Assembly (NCBI GenBank): GCA_026983715.1
Contig: JALSTM010000228.1
Coordinates: forward strand, 1-36,595
From: Desulfobacterales bacterium
GTDB lineage: Bacteria > Desulfobacterota > Syntrophobacteria > B119-G9
Reading direction: 5' to 3'
Length of the DNA: 36,595 bases
The translations under genes were made by a program, and so were the position numbers. Each line of letters opens with the position of its first letter. Within the stretch, counting starts at the first letter, position 1. A model generated the notes under the pieces. The model was not told the origin of the DNA. It worked only from the letters and a program-made list of their open reading frames with translations, and ran no database searches. Positions 9,643 to 17,093 of the stretch are shown piece after piece.

Positions 9643-10938
9643 GTGATAACAGGTTTTCAAAATATAGGGAAAATTCCGGAGCTAAAAAGACGTATACTTT
9701 TTACGTTTTTGCTGTTGGCGGTCTACAGGGTTGGTGTACATGTTCCGACTCCCGGGATAGATGCAGCTGCTCTGGCGGCTCTCTTTGCTCAGGCTAAGGG
9801 GACTTTACTGGGTTTCTTCGACATGTTTTCCGGGGGTGCAATGAGACGCCTGTCTGTTTTTGCTCTTGGAATCATGCCCTATATTAGTGCATCCATTATT
9901 TTGGAGCTCCTAACTGTTGTGATCCCCTACCTAGACGCCTTGAAGAAAGAAGGAGATGCCGGACGCAAGAAGATTGTAAAGTACACCAGGTACGGGACAG
10001 TGTTGCTGAGTGCTATCCAAGGCTTCGGCATAGCATTTGGCCTGGAAGGTATGACAGGTCCCGGGGGTACAATGATAGTGATAAACCCAGGGTGGGGATT
10101 CCGCCTGCTGTGCGTTATTACTTTAACCGCAGGTACCGCTTTTATCATGTGGCTGGGGGAACAGATAACGGAATATGGAATAGGCAACGGTATTTCTCTG
10201 ATCATCTTTGCCGGTATAGTTGCTGGTATGCCCGGAGCAATAGTCAATACGTTGAGGTTAATGTCCGCCGGTGAAATGTCTCTGTTCAAAATTCTCGTTT
10301 TAACGGTACTGATGGTTGCAGTTGTTGCGGTCATAATCTTCTTTGAAAGGGCGCAAAGACGTATACCGGTGCAGTACGCAAAACGTGTGGTGGGGCGAAA
10401 GATGTACGGAGGCACGAGCACTCATTTGCCGCTCAAGCTGAATACTTCCGGCGTTATTCCTCCTATTTTTGCGTCATCTATAATAATGTTCCCCGCAACT
10501 ATCGCTAACTTTATTAACATACCGTGGATTAAGAAAATTGCCCAGGCTGTAAATCCAGGACAACCCGTTTATATAGTACTCTATGTTGGTTTTATCATCT
10601 TTTTCTGTTATTTTTATACGGCTATTGTCTTTAACCCCGTCGATGTTGCAGACAACATGAAGAAGTACGGCGGTTTTATTCCTGGCATAAGGCCCGGGAA
10701 AAGAACCGCCGATTACATTGATAAGGTTTTAAGCAGGATAACATTCTGGGGAGCTCTATACGTTTCTGCAGTATGTGTGCTTCCAACCTTGCTTATTAAG
10801 TATTTCAATGTTCCGTTTTACTTTGGAGGAACTGCCCTGTTAATTGTCGTGGGCGTAGCAATAGACACGATTGCCCAAATTGAATCTCATATGCTTACGC
10901 GCCACTACGAGGGGTTTTTAAAGCGAGGTAGTAGGTAA
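9643..10938 (+). CDS. secY: Preprotein translocase channel subunit SecY (GTG start)
   Basis: 431 aa with the ten hydrophobic spans expected of SecY. The N-terminus [20 protein letters not shown] and the plug region after [20 protein letters not shown] are diagnostic. Cytoplasmic loops carry [13 protein letters not shown] and [20 protein letters not shown], where SecA and the ribosome bind. It forms the inner-membrane Sec channel with SecE and SecG. The GTG start follows AACGGAAGG. Placement between rplO and adk is common outside the gamma group. Confidence 0.98.
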   Translation: MITGFQNIGKIPELKRRILFTFLLLAVYRVGVHVPTPGIDAAALAALFAQAKGTLLGFFDMFSGGAMRRLSVFALGIMPYISASIILELLTVVIPYLDALKKEGDAGRKKIVKYTRYGTVLLSAIQGFGIAFGLEGMTGPGGTMIVINPGWGFRLLCVITLTAGTAFIMWLGEQITEYGIGNGISLIIFAGIVAGMPGAIVNTLRLMSAGEMSLFKILVLTVLMVAVVAVIIFFERAQRRIPVQYAKRVVGRKMYGGTSTHLPLKLNTSGVIPPIFASSIIMFPATIANFINIPWIKKIAQAVNPGQPVYIVLYVGFIIFFCYFYTAIVFNPVDVADNMKKYGGFIPGIRPGKRTADYIDKVLSRITFWGALYVSAVCVLPTLLIKYFNVPFYFGGTALLIVVGVAIDTIAQIESHMLTRHYEGFLKRGSR

Positions 10939-11008
10939 CAGACGTTAGCTGCTTTTGATGGCTGACAGGAGTTGAGGTTGAGAAGGACAAAGTGAAAAGG
11001 AGGGGACG

Positions 11009-11650
11009 ATGAACATTATCTTGTTAGGACCACCGGGAGCTGGTAAGGGAACTCAAGCAAAAATGCTAATTGAAAGGTATGGAATACCCCAGATCTCTAC
11101 GGGAGACATGTTGCGGGCGGCAGTTAAAGCAGGAACGCAGCTAGGGCTGGAAGCCAAAAAATATATGGACAAAGGCGAACTTGTTCCTGACGAAGTTGTC
11201 ATAGGCCTGGTTAAGGAGCGTCTCCAAGAACCCGATTGCGCAAAGGGTTTTATGTTGGATGGCTTCCCCCGCACGGTGGCTCAAGCTGAGGTGCTGGATA
11301 AGGAACTTGAAGCCATGGGCAAAGCCATTGATCATGTCATCTGCATCGAAGTTCCTAACGAGGAACTTATTGCACGGCTCACTGGTAGAAGGACGTGCAA
11401 AGAATGTGGCGCAGGCTATCACTTAAAATTTGATCCTCCGAAGGTCGATAACGTATGTGATAAATGTGGCGGGGAACTCTACCAGCGTGATGACGATAAC
11501 GAAGAAACGGTGAAGGCAAGGTTAAAAGTTTACCAGGAACAGACGTTTCCTCTTATCGAATATTATGATAAACAAGGTAAACTGAGGCGTATTGACGGAG
11601 TTGGCGAAATCAAGACGATTTTTGAAAGAATTACTAAAGTACTTGGATAA
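11009..11650 (+). CDS. adk: Adenylate kinase, zinc-LID form
   Basis: 213 aa. The P-loop is [12 protein letters not shown] at the N-terminus, followed by [10 protein letters not shown] and the DGFPRT motif. It converts ATP plus AMP to two ADP in the cytoplasm. The LID domain holds two CxxC pairs (C130/C133 and C150/C153 in CKECGAGYH and [11 protein letters not shown]), the zinc-binding form found in Gram-positives and many thermophiles and anaerobes. A strong AAAAGGAGGGG site precedes the ATG. A hairpin without a T-run lies between adk and map. Confidence 0.98.
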   Translation: MNIILLGPPGAGKGTQAKMLIERYGIPQISTGDMLRAAVKAGTQLGLEAKKYMDKGELVPDEVVIGLVKERLQEPDCAKGFMLDGFPRTVAQAEVLDKELEAMGKAIDHVICIEVPNEELIARLTGRRTCKECGAGYHLKFDPPKVDNVCDKCGGELYQRDDDNEETVKARLKVYQEQTFPLIEYYDKQGKLRRIDGVGEIKTIFERITKVLG

Positions 11651-11668
11651 TACTTGAAAAATGGACAC

Positions 11669-11690
11669 GGGGGCACTCGGTGTTGCCCCC
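11669..11690 (+). other. GC-rich hairpin in the adk-map gap
   Basis: The arms GGGGGCA and TGCCCCC are separated by an 8-base loop (CTCGGTGT), giving a 7-bp stem. The following bases are TGAAAAGAAATT, so there is no U-tract and it is not a standard intrinsic terminator. It ends 15 bases before the TTG start of map, which has a weak ribosome binding site. It could be an mRNA-processing or stability element. The structure is read from the sequence; the role is unknown. Confidence 0.55.
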
Positions 11691-11705
11691 TGAAAAGAAA
11701 TTAAA

Positions 11706-12458
11706 TTGATTATTCTTAAAAGGCCCGAAGAAATAGAGAAAATCAGGGTAGCGTGCCAGATCGTTGCCAGGATTCTCGCTGAGGTAAGTGAAAAGGTAAA
11801 ACCAGGCGTAACTACGTTTGAGCTTGACAAGCTCAGTGAAAAATTGGCCAAGAAGCAGAAGGCTAAGCCTGCGTTTAAGGGGTACAGAGGATACCCGTAT
11901 TCCCTATGTACGTCGGTAAACGCTGAAGTAGTGCACGGATTACCTTCGAAAACAAGGGTATTAAACGAAGGCGACATTATTAGCCTTGATTTTGGTGTGG
12001 TAAAGGACGGCTATTACGGTGATGCTGCCGTTACGCTTCCAGTGGGAAAGGTTTCCGAGGAAGCCATGGCGCTTATCGAGGTAACGAGAGAGGCGCTGTA
12101 CCGTGGGATAGCCAAGGCCGATCCAAGGCACAGGCTATTTGATATATCCCACGCTATCCAGAGTTACGTTGAGTCTCACGGATTTTCAGTGGTGCGAGAA
12201 TTCGTGGGGCATGGGATTGGTAGAAGCTTGCATGAAAGCCCTCAGATACCTAATTTTGGTAAAAAGGGGCACGGTGTGAGACTAAAACCCGGGATGGTTT
12301 TAGCTATAGAACCCATGATAAACCAGGGAGTCCACGAGGTAGAAATACTGGCAGATAACTGGACAGCGGTGACGAAGGACGGTAAATTATCTGCTCATTT
12401 TGAGCATACTATTGCCATTACTGAAGATGGTCCCGAAATTTTGACAGAACTTGAATAA
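11706..12458 (+). CDS. map: Methionine aminopeptidase, type I (TTG start)
   Basis: 250 aa. The pita-bread metalloprotease fold shows the metal ligands in order: SLDFGVVKDGYYGDAAVT (two Asp), the FVGHGIGRSLHESPQIPNFG histidine region, AIEPM (Glu) and SAHFEHTIAIT (Glu). It removes the initiator Met from new cytoplasmic proteins. The TTG start has only a weak GAAAAGAAA upstream, and I find no better start (MIILKRPEEIEKIRVACQI is the expected N-terminus). infA follows after 15 bp. Confidence 0.97.
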   Translation: MIILKRPEEIEKIRVACQIVARILAEVSEKVKPGVTTFELDKLSEKLAKKQKAKPAFKGYRGYPYSLCTSVNAEVVHGLPSKTRVLNEGDIISLDFGVVKDGYYGDAAVTLPVGKVSEEAMALIEVTREALYRGIAKADPRHRLFDISHAIQSYVESHGFSVVREFVGHGIGRSLHESPQIPNFGKKGHGVRLKPGMVLAIEPMINQGVHEVEILADNWTAVTKDGKLSAHFEHTIAITEDGPEILTELE

Positions 12459-12473
12459 ATGGAGTAATTAAAG

Positions 12474-12695
12474 ATGGCTAAAGAGGAGCCCATTGAGGTT
12501 GAAGGAACGGTCATCGAAACCTTGCCTAATGCAATGTTCAGGGTGGAGCTCGATAACGGTCATAAAGTGCTGGCTCACATATCCGGAAAGATGAGGATGC
12601 ATTTTATCAAGATTTTACCCGGTGACCGGGTAACGCTGGAGTTGTCTACTTACGACCTCAGTAGAGGTCGAATCATATACCGTTCTAAGAAATAA
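12474..12695 (+). CDS. infA: Translation initiation factor IF-1
   Basis: 73 aa single OB-fold protein. It reads [20 protein letters not shown], then [20 protein letters not shown] and [20 protein letters not shown], the IF-1 consensus. It binds the 30S A site with IF-2 and IF-3 during initiation. It is preceded by map and followed by a 97-bp gap to rpmJ, the longest in this part of the superoperon; I see no terminator there. Confidence 0.98.
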   Translation: MAKEEPIEVEGTVIETLPNAMFRVELDNGHKVLAHISGKMRMHFIKILPGDRVTLELSTYDLSRGRIIYRSKK

Positions 12696-12792
12696 CCTTA
12701 GAATACTGAAACGACTGATGTTAATTCGTTGTGCAAAGGGTTGGTTTATATTTGATAATTGTAGACTCCGGTTTTAGACAAGGGAGAATTTG

Positions 12793-12906
12793 ATGAAAGT
12801 ACGAGCTTCTGTTAAGCGAATATGTAGAAAGTGTAAGATAATTAAGCGTCATGGGGTTTTGCGAGTTATTTGTGAAAATCCCAGACACAAACAGAGACAG
12901 GGATAA
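12793..12906 (+). CDS. rpmJ: 50S ribosomal protein L36, zinc-binding type
   Basis: 37 codons plus stop, too short for the supplied ORF track. Translation gives [20 protein letters not shown] and then [17 protein letters not shown]. The zinc ligands C11, C14, C27 and H32 are all present, so this is the zinc-binding paralog. The ATG follows CAAGGGAGAATTTG. L36 is the smallest 50S protein, and this position between infA and rpsM is its usual place. Confidence 0.97.
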   Translation: MKVRASVKRICRKCKIIKRHGVLRVICENPRHKQRQG

Positions 12907-12932
12907 TCTCTATTTTCAAGGAGGAGTGATCA

Positions 12933-13307
12933 TTGGCAAGAATAGCTGGAGTAGATTTACCTAGGAATAAGCGCATAGAAATAGCGCTTACATACATTTA
13001 CGGTATAGGCCGTTCTACGTCTCAAAAGATACTAACCAAGGCCCAAATAGACTGGAATAAAAAGTCTGATGATCTGTCTGAAGAAGAGATAAACAAGATA
13101 AGGCAGATAATAGATAGAGAATATAAGGTTGAGGGAGACCTGAGAAGCGAAGTTTCCATGAACATAAAGCGGTTGATGGACCTGGGTTGTTACCGGGGAC
13201 TGAGGCACAGGCGAGGTTTGCCCGTTAGAGGGCAAAGTACTCATGCAAACGCGCGCACTCGCAAGGGGCCTCGGCGTTCTGTTGTTGGTAAAAGGAAGAA
13301 AGGTTAA
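12933..13307 (+). CDS. rpsM: 30S ribosomal protein S13 (TTG start)
   Basis: 124 aa. It begins [20 protein letters not shown] with the helix-two-turn-helix [11 protein letters not shown], and ends [21 protein letters not shown]13 contacts the P-site tRNA and bridges to L5. The TTG lies after CAAGGAGGAGTG. It starts the alpha-type section rpsM-rpsK-rpsD-rpoA-rplQ. Confidence 0.98.
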   Translation: MARIAGVDLPRNKRIEIALTYIYGIGRSTSQKILTKAQIDWNKKSDDLSEEEINKIRQIIDREYKVEGDLRSEVSMNIKRLMDLGCYRGLRHRRGLPVRGQSTHANARTRKGPRRSVVGKRKKG

Positions 13308-13333
13308 AATTATAAGTTTTGGCTGGAGGTAAA

Positions 13334-13723
13334 ATGGCAGCGGCAAAGGGTGGAAGGAAACGTAAGGAAAAAAAGAATATACCCAGTGGTATAGCTCATA
13401 TTCAGTCTACGTTTAACAATACTATTATTACCATTACTGACAAGAGCGGAAATGTGATCGCATGGTCAAGCGCAGGAAGCAAAGGGTTCAAGGGCTCAAG
13501 GAAAAGTACACCGTTTGCAGCTCAGGTAGCGGCTGAGGATGCCGCAAAAAAGGCCATGGAGCACGGGATGAGAACGATTGAAGTCTACGTCAAGGGACCT
13601 GGGTCCGGGCGAGAAGCTGCCCTTAGAGCCCTTCAGGCGGCAGGCTTCGAGGTTACGCTCATTAAGGACGTTACCCCGATACCCCACAATGGGTGCCGTC
13701 CTCCGAAACGAAGACGTGTGTAA
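13334..13723 (+). CDS. rpsK: 30S ribosomal protein S11
   Basis: 129 aa when started at the ATG at 13334, the same length as E. coli S11; the ORF track uses a TTG five codons earlier (13319). GGAGG at 13325-13329 favours the ATG, although the spacing is short. Diagnostic blocks are [38 protein letters not shown] and [17 protein letters not shown]11 forms part of the 30S platform near the mRNA exit. The Asn of PHNG is the site of isoaspartate formation in E. coli. Confidence 0.96.
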   Translation: MAAAKGGRKRKEKKNIPSGIAHIQSTFNNTIITITDKSGNVIAWSSAGSKGFKGSRKSTPFAAQVAAEDAAKKAMEHGMRTIEVYVKGPGSGREAALRALQAAGFEVTLIKDVTPIPHNGCRPPKRRRV

Positions 13724-13783
13724 TTTGAGAAAATTTGGGACAAAAGATTAGAAATTCTGATATTTTAAACAAGGAGGTTGGAT

Positions 13784-14410
13784 TTGGCTCGGTATACAGG
13801 AGCAGTTTGCCGATTGTGCCGGCGAGAAAACACAAAGTTGTACTTGAAAGGTGATCGCTGTTACTCGGATAAATGTTCATACGAGAGGCGCAGCTACGCT
13901 CCTGGTCAGCACGGTCAGGCCAGGACCAAGTATTCAGATTACGGAATTCAGCTCAGGGAAAAACAAAAAGTAAAAAGGATGTATGGCCTCCTTGAGCGAC
14001 AGTTTAAGAACTATTTCAAGCGCGCTGAGAGGCAGAAGGGAATCACGGGTACCAACCTTTTGATTTTGCTTGAAAGAAGGCTTGATGTCGTGGTGTTTCG
14101 CCTTGGTTTTGCCAACTCTCTTGCGCAGGCAAGGCAATTGGTGCGTCACAATCATTTCTTGGTTAACGGAAAGAAGGTTAATATTCCATCCTACCTTGTC
14201 AAGGTTGGAGATGTTATTGAAGTAAAGGAAAAAAGCCGCCAGGTTCCTCCCATTGTGGAAGCCTTGGAAGCTTTGCCGAGAAGAGGGGTGCCTGGCTGGC
14301 TGGAGTTGGATAAGGAAAACTTTCGCGGTACGGTGAAAACCTATCCAACAAGGGAAGACATTACAATGCCAATTAAGGAGCAACTGATTGTCGAGTTGTA
14401 CTCCAAATAA
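13784..14410 (+). CDS. rpsD: 30S ribosomal protein S4, zinc-binding type (TTG start)
   Basis: 208 aa from the TTG at 13784, giving [20 protein letters not shown]; the ORF track begins two codons earlier at another TTG that lies within AAGGAGGTTG. Four cysteines (C9, C12, C26, C31) form the N-terminal zinc site seen in C+ S4 proteins. The S4 RNA-binding domain follows ([40 protein letters not shown]). S4 nucleates 30S assembly and in E. coli represses the alpha operon. Confidence 0.97.
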   Translation: MARYTGAVCRLCRRENTKLYLKGDRCYSDKCSYERRSYAPGQHGQARTKYSDYGIQLREKQKVKRMYGLLERQFKNYFKRAERQKGITGTNLLILLERRLDVVVFRLGFANSLAQARQLVRHNHFLVNGKKVNIPSYLVKVGDVIEVKEKSRQVPPIVEALEALPRRGVPGWLELDKENFRGTVKTYPTREDITMPIKEQLIVELYSK

Positions 14411-14437
14411 TAAATAACCGGAAGGTAAAGAAGACCT

Positions 14438-15451
14438 ATGCATAGGAACTGGCGAGAATTAATAAAACCTAAAAAGTTGCAAATTGATTCCGAAAAATCT
14501 ACCAGATTTTACGGAAAGTTTGTTTGTGAACCGTTGGAAAGAGGTTTCGGACTCACACTTGGAAACGCGCTTCGTCGTATCCTCCTTTCATCGTTGCAGG
14601 GAGCAGCCATCTGTAGCGTGAAAATCGATGGCGTGTTACATGAATTTTCCACCATACCTGGGGTGGTTGAGGATGTGACTGATATCATCCTCAACCTCAA
14701 AGAAGTAAGACTCAAACTGATGGACGGTGAAAGGTCTGCTGTTCTGAAAATAGAGAAGGAAGGGGAAGGCGAAGTAACGGCGGGTGATATAATCGCAGAT
14801 ACGTACGTGGAAGTGATTAATCCGGAACATCATATCGCCACCCTGGCTCCTGACGGAAAACTTTTGATGGAAATGAACGTGAAAATGGGCAAGGGATACG
14901 TGCCTGCTGAGAGGAACGTGGAAAAAGATATGCCTGTCGGCACCATCCCCATAGATGCCATATTTTCCCCTATCAAGAAGGTGAGCTACGTGGTAACCCA
15001 GGCAAGGGTTGGGCAAGTGACGGATTACGATAAGTTGACCATGGAAATCTGGACCGACGGATCTGTGCTTCCCGAGGATGCACTTGCCTATGCGGCGAAG
15101 ATATTGAAGGAACAGCTTAACGTGTTCATTAACTTTGATGAAGAGCCTGAAATTGAGGAGGAGGAGAAGGAAGAGAAGAAGGAGCCGGAACTCAACGAGA
15201 ATCTTTTCCGGAGTGTGGACGAACTCGAACTCTCCGTACGATCCTCAAACTGCCTCAAGAATGCAGATATCCGTTACATCGGTGAACTGGTGCAAAAGAC
15301 CGAGGCAGAGATGCTGAAGACAAAGAACTTTGGTCGTAAGTCTCTTAATGAAATAAAAGAAATACTAGCTGAAATGGGTCTTTCGCTTGGTATGAAACTT
15401 GAGAACTTCCCGTCACGAGAGGAACTTGAAGCTAGAAAGGAAAAAGAGTAA
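14438..15451 (+). CDS. rpoA: RNA polymerase alpha subunit with acidic inter-domain linker
   Basis: 337 aa. The N-terminal dimerisation domain has [20 protein letters not shown] and [20 protein letters not shown]. The alpha-CTD has [20 protein letters not shown], keeping the arginine and asparagine that contact UP elements, and the Hh[21 protein letters not shown]. The linker (about residues 233-252) is a run of Glu and Lys ([16 protein letters not shown]), longer and more charged than in E. coli. Its stop abuts the rplQ ATG directly. Confidence 0.98.
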   Translation: MHRNWRELIKPKKLQIDSEKSTRFYGKFVCEPLERGFGLTLGNALRRILLSSLQGAAICSVKIDGVLHEFSTIPGVVEDVTDIILNLKEVRLKLMDGERSAVLKIEKEGEGEVTAGDIIADTYVEVINPEHHIATLAPDGKLLMEMNVKMGKGYVPAERNVEKDMPVGTIPIDAIFSPIKKVSYVVTQARVGQVTDYDKLTMEIWTDGSVLPEDALAYAAKILKEQLNVFINFDEEPEIEEEEKEEKKEPELNENLFRSVDELELSVRSSNCLKNADIRYIGELVQKTEAEMLKTKNFGRKSLNEIKEILAEMGLSLGMKLENFPSREELEARKEKE

Positions 15452-16063
15452 ATGAGACACCGCAAAGCAGGTAGAAAACTAAGCAGAACCAGCAGCCATA
15501 GGCTGGCAATGTTCAGGAACTTGGTTACATCTGTACTTCTGCACGAAAGGGTAATGACCACGGATGCCAAGGCAAAGGAGATACGCCGCTGGGTGGACTG
15601 GATGATAACCCTTGGAAAAAGGGGAGACTTGGCGGCTAGGCGACAGGCGCTAAAGGTCATTAGGGACAAAAACGTGGTACACAAGCTTTTTGCCGATCTT
15701 GCCCCTAGGTACCAGGATGTAAATGGCGGGTACTCCAGGGTGATAAAAATCGGTTATCGAAGGGGCGACGGTGCTCCGATGAGCATGATAGAGCTTGTCG
15801 ATTTTACGGGTGTTGAAAAAAAGCGCCGCAGGAAAAAGAAGAAAAAAGAAAAGGTTAAGGCTGAGGCGGCCCCGGTGGAGGAACAAAAGGCTCACGTGGA
15901 AGAAGAGGAAACCGGGGAGGCGGAGCAAAAAGTTGAAGAAGAAGTTGCGGAACCTGAGGTTAAAGAAGCACAAGTTGCGGCAGAATCCGGTGAAGTCGGG
16001 GAAGAAAAAGAGGTGGAAACGACTTCTTCTGACTCAGAAGAAGAGCAGAAAAAGGAAGAGTAG
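15452..16063 (+). CDS. rplQ: 50S ribosomal protein L17 with charged C-terminal extension
   Basis: 203 aa against roughly 115-130 aa in most bacteria. Residues 1-120 are an ordinary L17 ([20 protein letters not shown] through [14 protein letters not shown]). From about residue 122 comes a basic run ([12 protein letters not shown]), then some 65 residues rich in Glu, Ala and Val ending [12 protein letters not shown]. The tail is low complexity and probably disordered. L17 is an exit-tunnel-side 50S protein. This is the last gene of the superoperon, followed by a terminator 34 bases later. Confidence 0.96.
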   Translation: MRHRKAGRKLSRTSSHRLAMFRNLVTSVLLHERVMTTDAKAKEIRRWVDWMITLGKRGDLAARRQALKVIRDKNVVHKLFADLAPRYQDVNGGYSRVIKIGYRRGDGAPMSMIELVDFTGVEKKRRRKKKKKEKVKAEAAPVEEQKAHVEEEETGEAEQKVEEEVAEPEVKEAQVAAESGEVGEEKEVETTSSDSEEEQKKEE

Positions 16064-16096
16064 CAATCAGGCTAGTAAGATATCGGTTGTATCTAT

Positions 16097-16135
16097 AAAT
16101 CAAAAGGGAGGGTTCATGACCCTCCCTTTTGATTT
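16097..16135 (+). terminator. Bidirectional intrinsic terminator after rplQ
   Basis: A perfect 17-bp stem: AAATCAAAAGGGAGGGT pairs with its complement across the 5-base loop TCATG. The 3' arm ends in T-rich sequence (CCCTTTTGATTTT), and the 5' arm begins with A residues, so it can end transcription in both directions: the ribosomal superoperon on + and the small Cys4 gene on -, whose stop codon touches the stem. Confidence 0.93.
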
Positions 16136-16350
16136 TAAGGTTCCTGGTCAGTTTTCACGTTGAATTCGCAGAACTTACAGGTAAAACCTGGCCACATGCT
16201 TTTTGCCGCAAGGTTGAGACAATCGTCGTAATGAGGGCAGACAAAGTTTCGCCAACCCTTCCCCTCCTTTACCATAACGGGGTTCGGTGTAGGTTTGTCC
16301 GTTTTTGGTTCCTTTGCTTCAGTGGCTTCAGGCTTAAGGCAAGGTTCCAT
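16135..16350 (-). CDS. Small Cys4 (zinc-ribbon-like) conserved hypothetical protein
   Basis: 71 aa, family not named by me. The first 33 residues are polar, with EPKTDKPTPNP, and then comes a compact motif: FVCPHYDDCLNLAAKSMWPG and FTCKFCEFN, with cysteines C38, C44, C58 and C61 that could bind zinc or iron. It is real rather than a shadow: a strong AAAGGAGGGA site sits 6 bases before the ATG, it faces no other gene, and it ends exactly at the shared terminator. There is no signal peptide or membrane segment. I recall similar small proteins in Deltaproteobacteria, but the function is unknown. Confidence 0.8.
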   Translation of the reverse strand: MEPCLKPEATEAKEPKTDKPTPNPVMVKEGKGWRNFVCPHYDDCLNLAAKSMWPGFTCKFCEFNVKTDQEP

Positions 16351-16628
16351 AGGCTCTTCCCTCCTTTAGTATTGATTGCACAAAGCGGTAATGTTAACAT
16401 CATAACTTGCCGGGATATCGATCATGATGAACGCCTGGGACATTTTTGCGACCTTTGGAGTATAATCATTTGCCTTTGCAGATGCTGTCCGGTAGGTTAA
16501 TCTTTTAATAATTACCATAGAAATTTAAAAAAGTAAACATTTTTTTCTTTAAACCAAACTTAAATACGTAATGCCAAAAATCAAGGGATGGAGTCAAAAA
16601 AATTTCGCAAGCTGTACGGGTTTACGCA

Positions 16629-17093
16629 ATGAGTGAAGATTTTTTTTTAATCGGTGACGTAATAAAAGATGTCCTTGAAGAAAGGCAACTTTTCCCAAAA
16701 ACCTTGTACGGGACTTGGGAGGATCTTGTCGGGAAGGAAACAGCTAAGTACAGCCAGCCAAGGCGCCTTGTAAAGGGAATTCTACACGTTGTAGTAACAG
16801 ACCCCGTGTGGAAACACCACCTGGAACTGAACAAGGAGGAAATTTTAGAAAAGTTGAGAAAGGTTAACCCGCAAAAACCGATTAAAGGAGTGCGTTTCCG
16901 CATTGGCGAGATTAAGAAAGAGGTGCCGCTGGTTGAAAAACCAAAGGGAGGAAAGCCGAAAAGAAAAATTCAAAAATCGAAGAGAAAAGTTCCGCTGAGG
17001 AAGCTAAACGACGAAGACAGGGAAGTCCTGAAGAAAATCTCCGACGTAGAACTGAGAAAAAGATGCCGTTCCCTTCTAAAACGTGTCCGTTAA
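16629..17093 (+). CDS. DUF721 / DciA-like protein
   Basis: 154 aa. The N-terminal 95 residues match the DUF721 pattern: LYGTWEDLVGKETAKYSQPR, then the hydrophobic LHVVVTDPVWKHHLELNKEE and VRFRIGEI. DUF721 includes DciA, the ancestral loader of replicative helicase DnaB in bacteria lacking DnaC. The rest is basic and low complexity (PKRKIQKSKRKVPLRK) and could bind nucleic acid. The start has no strong ribosome binding site. The 278-bp gap upstream is AT-rich with no gene seen. Its TAA overlaps the uvrC stop in a convergent 4-bp interlock. The family call is good; the helicase-loader role is inferred. Confidence 0.82.
   Translation: MSEDFFLIGDVIKDVLEERQLFPKTLYGTWEDLVGKETAKYSQPRRLVKGILHVVVTDPVWKHHLELNKEEILEKLRKVNPQKPIKGVRFRIGEIKKEVPLVEKPKGGKPKRKIQKSKRKVPLRKLNDEDREVLKKISDVELRKRCRSLLKRVR

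Noticed and set aside
12729-12759. Internal promoter in the infA-rpmJ gap (TTGTGC ... GATAAT)
   Set aside because: The spacing is 19 bases and the -35 is poor; read-through of the superoperon is enough.
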